25,082 nt of DNA, from NCBI GenBank assembly GCA_017414145.1, contig JAFPQL010000014.1, positions 1-25,082 of the forward strand. The letters run 5' to 3'. This stretch comes from Oscillospiraceae bacterium (GTDB lineage: Bacteria; Bacillota_A; Clostridia; Oscillospirales; Ruminococcaceae). The position numbers were made by a program, and so were the translations under genes. Position 1 is the stretch's first letter. Each line of letters opens with the position of its first letter. Shown here one piece after another: positions 23,205 through 25,082 of the stretch. The notes below the pieces were generated by a model. That model saw only the letters and a list, made by a program, of their open reading frames with translations, searched no databases and was not told where the DNA came from.

Positions 23205-23818
23205 TCCGTCTTCCAGACAATCTGCACTTCCTTTGTAACCGTCTGCTCCGGTGTCCGGAGCCGGTCGGCAAGGCCGTTTGCGCAGTCCGCGCCGGCGCAT
23301 TTTGCAAGGGGTGCCTCCCGCAGCATCTCCATGCCGCCCGCGTACTCACACTGCACATCCTCGATGCCGCAGATCGTCTGACCGACCGCGGCCGCAATCA
23401 GCTCGGCACGGCGGCGGGAATCTTCGACCGCAAGCCGCAGCACCTCGCGTTCCTTTTCCGCGGCATCGGACAGCGCGTAATCAATGTGGTATTCGGTGTC
23501 CGAGAGCGTTTCCAGCATGGCGGTCATCTGCGAAACGGCCGCCAGATCCGCTTTGATTTCGACCGAAATGCTCTTTGTGAACTGGTAGCGCGGCTGATCG
23601 CCGTAAATCTGCCGGACCGCCTCATTCTGCATCATGAAGCATTCCGGCTGAAGCCCCAGCTTTTCCAGCATCCGGCCGAGCATTTCCTCGGTCTGCTGCT
23701 TGCCCGCGACAATCGCCTCGCCGGAAGACGCGCCGGTCGCCCGAATCTCCATGCAGACTGTGAACCGGTCCGCCGGATACCGCTGCTCCGCCGCACCTCT
23801 GACCCGTATGGTTCCCAT
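23201..23818 (-). CDS. SIMPL domain-containing protein
   Basis: A 205-residue protein of the SIMPL (DUF541) family. It begins MGTIRVRGAAEQRYPADRF, has the central FMMQNEAVRQIYGDQPRYQFTKSISVEI stretch and ends in a short beta-strand (VTKEVQIVW). Unlike many SIMPL proteins it has no signal peptide, suggesting a cytoplasmic form. The family function is poorly defined. The start at 23818 is set by AGGAGGG about 7 nt upstream; the frame opens six codons earlier. It carries duplicated promoters upstream and overlaps the small ORF by ATGA downstream. Confidence 0.85.
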   Translation of the reverse strand: MGTIRVRGAAEQRYPADRFTVCMEIRATGASSGEAIVAGKQQTEEMLGRMLEKLGLQPECFMMQNEAVRQIYGDQPRYQFTKSISVEIKADLAAVSQMTAMLETLSDTEYHIDYALSDAAEKEREVLRLAVEDSRRRAELIAAAVGQTICGIEDVQCEYAGGMEMLREAPLAKCAGADCANGLADRLRTPEQTVTKEVQIVWKTE

Positions 23819-23870
23819 GATGATCCCTCCTGTCATTTTCTGCGGCAGGGCTGCTGCCGCGGCTGTCTTG

Positions 23871-23899
23871 ATTATAGCATATTATGCAGAAAAGTGCAA
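23871..23899 (-). promoter_or_regulatory. Proximal promoter of the SIMPL gene
   Basis: Minus strand: -35 TTGCAC (23899-23894), 17-nt spacer, perfect -10 TATAAT (23876-23871) with extended TGC. It shares a 16-bp exact repeat (23872-23887) with the distal copy. Confidence 0.75.
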
Positions 23900-23951
23900 T
23901 GGGAGCAGTCAGAAAAATCCACAGGGAGACAGCATGGGTGCAAAATTGGAG

Positions 23952-23966
23952 CCGGGCACTGCCCGG
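23952..23966 (-). promoter_or_regulatory. Perfect palindrome CCGGGCA-C-TGCCCGG
   Basis: A 7-bp-arm palindrome with a single-base centre. It abuts the -10 box of the distal SIMPL promoter on the side where transcription would start, so it is a plausible operator. Confidence 0.5.
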
Positions 23967-23994
23967 TTATAGCATATTATGCCAAAAAGAGCAA
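23966..23994 (-). promoter_or_regulatory. Distal, duplicated promoter of the SIMPL gene
   Basis: Minus strand: -35 TTGCTC (23994-23989), 17-nt spacer, -10 TATAAC (23971-23966). The 16-bp block TTATAGCATATTATGC (23967-23982) repeats exactly that of the proximal promoter 95 bp away. Confidence 0.55.
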
Positions 23995-24032
23995 GAAAAA
24001 ACTGTCATAATGTATAAATATACAAAAGCATC

Positions 24033-24061
24033 TTGATTTCTTGGAAATAATCGTGTATAAT
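24033..24061 (+). promoter_or_regulatory. Promoter of the small two-TM gene
   Basis: -35 TTGATT (24033-24038), 17-nt spacer, perfect -10 TATAAT (24056-24061). Confidence 0.7.
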
Positions 24062-24117
24062 AACCTTATCGACTGTATATTCCGCAGTTACCGCAGAACA
24101 TGAAAGGAGTTTTCCCC

Positions 24118-24393
24118 ATGAAAATTGCAATCAGTCGTGCTTCCCTTCGTTTCTGGGCGCTGTACCTTCTGCTGCATTTCTGCTTTCTGCTGATGATTCT
24201 GTTTATCTTCCGCTGGGTATGGGCGGAGATTGTCGGCAAGCACTATGTCATGGATCCTGCGGAAATGGCATTTGAGTCCGCCTGTTACGCTGTGCTGATT
24301 ACGCTGATCCGGTTTATCCGGTACTACATCGGCAAGAAGCGCTATGAGAAGAACCCGGTTGACCGCCGCAAGAACAATCTTTTCCGCGAATGA
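24118..24393 (+). CDS. Small two-TM membrane protein of unknown function
   Basis: A 91-residue membrane protein: TM1 about 11-34 (FWALYLLLHFCFLLMILFIF), a short loop with MDPAEMAFESACY, TM2 about 56-72, then a strongly basic cytoplasmic tail (GKKRYEKNPVDRRKNN). AAAGGAG lies 8 nt before ATG 24118, which is preferred over the in-frame ATG six codons earlier that overlaps the ribosome site. It has its own promoter and terminator, so it is a real single-gene unit. I do not recognise a family. Confidence 0.75.
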   Translation: MKIAISRASLRFWALYLLLHFCFLLMILFIFRWVWAEIVGKHYVMDPAEMAFESACYAVLITLIRFIRYYIGKKRYEKNPVDRRKNNLFRE

Positions 24394-24408
24394 TTCCCCG
24401 AATAAGAT

Positions 24409-24450
24409 GCCGTCCGGTTTGCAGCTTTTGCGGAGCCGGACGGCGTTTTT
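24409..24450 (+). terminator. Intrinsic terminator of the small two-TM gene
   Basis: A perfect 9-bp stem (GCCGTCCGG / CCGGACGGC) with an 18-nt loop is followed by G and five T residues, 15 nt after the stop. Confidence 0.85.
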
Positions 24451-24472
24451 GGCATATGGACGGGTACAGGCT

Positions 24473-24949
24473 TTACAGCAGCTTTCGCTGTCTGAGCCAT
24501 GAAATCAGCGCGGTGCATCCATCCAGAATATCGGTGTAGGCGATGTCAAACCGCCCCGAATACCACGGATCCGCAACATCGTCATGCCGCCCGGCAAAGG
24601 AAAGCAGCAGCCGGATCTTCCGGTCGGGATCGCCGCCCAGAATCCGGTTCATATTGCTGAGATTCCGGCTGTCCATGCCGATCAGCAGATCATAGCTGTC
24701 ATAATCCGCACGGGTGAGCAGGCGGGCGCGGTGCGCCTCGCAGGGGATGCCCCGTCTGTCCAGCTCGGCTCTGGCCGGCGGATAGACCGGATTGCCGACG
24801 CCGCAGTAAATCTCCTCGGTGCTGGTCGCTGCGGATGCAATGACAAAACGGTCTGCAATGCCCTCTCTGCGCGCCAGCTCCTTGAGAATCATCTCTGCCA
24901 TCGGGGAGCGGCAGATATTGCCGTGGCAGACAAACATTACTTTTATCAT
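24473..24949 (-). CDS. Low-molecular-weight protein-tyrosine phosphatase
   Basis: A 158-residue cytoplasmic phosphatase. The P-loop signature VCHGNICRSP gives Cys8 as nucleophile and Arg14 as phosphate-binding residue, and the general-acid loop ADPWY has Asp127. The length matches the family. Bacterial members often dephosphorylate tyrosine kinases of capsule or exopolysaccharide systems, but no such kinase is in view. The start at 24949 is chosen because the family fold begins MIKVMFVC and GAGAGG lies 9 nt upstream; the frame opens 38 codons earlier without support. No clear promoter box is seen before it. Confidence 0.95.
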   Translation of the reverse strand: MIKVMFVCHGNICRSPMAEMILKELARREGIADRFVIASAATSTEEIYCGVGNPVYPPARAELDRRGIPCEAHRARLLTRADYDSYDLLIGMDSRNLSNMNRILGGDPDRKIRLLLSFAGRHDDVADPWYSGRFDIAYTDILDGCTALISWLRQRKLL

Positions 24950-25082
24950 ACGTTTTTTCCTCTCTGATTTGCTCAGTATTGCCGTATTTTGCGCGGTATA
25001 TCGCAGCTTTTCTTTCCTACTACCAATTTGGCAGAACGGGGCGAAAACGACTAAACGCGGCAAGTTTTTGCAAACTGCGGAC

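Overview
The window looks like chromosome of a Gram-positive, anaerobic, fibre-degrading gut or rumen bacterium of the Ruminococcus / Oscillospiraceae type. This is an inference. The evidence is two secreted family-5 glycoside hydrolases carrying type I dockerin modules (cellulosome parts), Firmicute-type Shine-Dalgarno sites, sigma-A promoters with 17-nt spacers, sporulation-lineage genes (ytfJ, DUF2953, a SleC-like protein) and GC-rich coding DNA. One block (about 21.7-23.2 kb) is clearly AT-rich and probably foreign.

Layout. 1-2838: 5'-truncated MacB/FtsX-type ABC exporter fusion. 2961-4376 (-): Na+/alanine symporter. 4551-6362 (-): dockerin-bearing GH5 mannanase with a 24-threonine linker. 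6668-7093: a good promoter followed by a frameshifted membrane-protein remnant. 7217-8131 (-): lipoprotein. 8543-10086: aldo/keto reductase with two Fe-S motifs plus a DUF1893 protein. 10178-12264: DUF2953 protein, YtfJ and an RsuA/RluB pseudouridine synthase, a conserved Clostridia order. 12409-14238: second GH5 enzyme (endoglucanase type) with its dockerin placed internally.

18135 to 14362 (-) is a four-gene operon: a Pro-rich protein with a C-terminal beta-domain, a SleC-like protein (SpoIID-like domain plus three peptidoglycan-binding repeats), a two-repeat peptidoglycan-binding protein, and an AI-2E-family permease. Divergent from it is a PAP2 phosphatase (18278-18832). Next come a divergent XRE regulator / two-TM zinc-ribbon pair (19024-19850) and guaA (20152-21711).

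Directly after guaA, a known integration hotspot, lies a probable small island. It has an array of short phased direct repeats (21752-21808), an AT-rich orphan protein with a HEPN-like R-x4-H motif (21880-23007), and a 60-residue ORF resembling a recombinase tail (23022-23204). Beyond it are a SIMPL-domain protein with duplicated promoters, a small two-TM protein and a low-molecular-weight tyrosine phosphatase.

The best leads for something undescribed are the guaA-adjacent HEPN-like gene with its repeat array, and the SleC-like peptidoglycan-binding operon. No rRNA, tRNA, CRISPR array or intact insertion sequence was seen.
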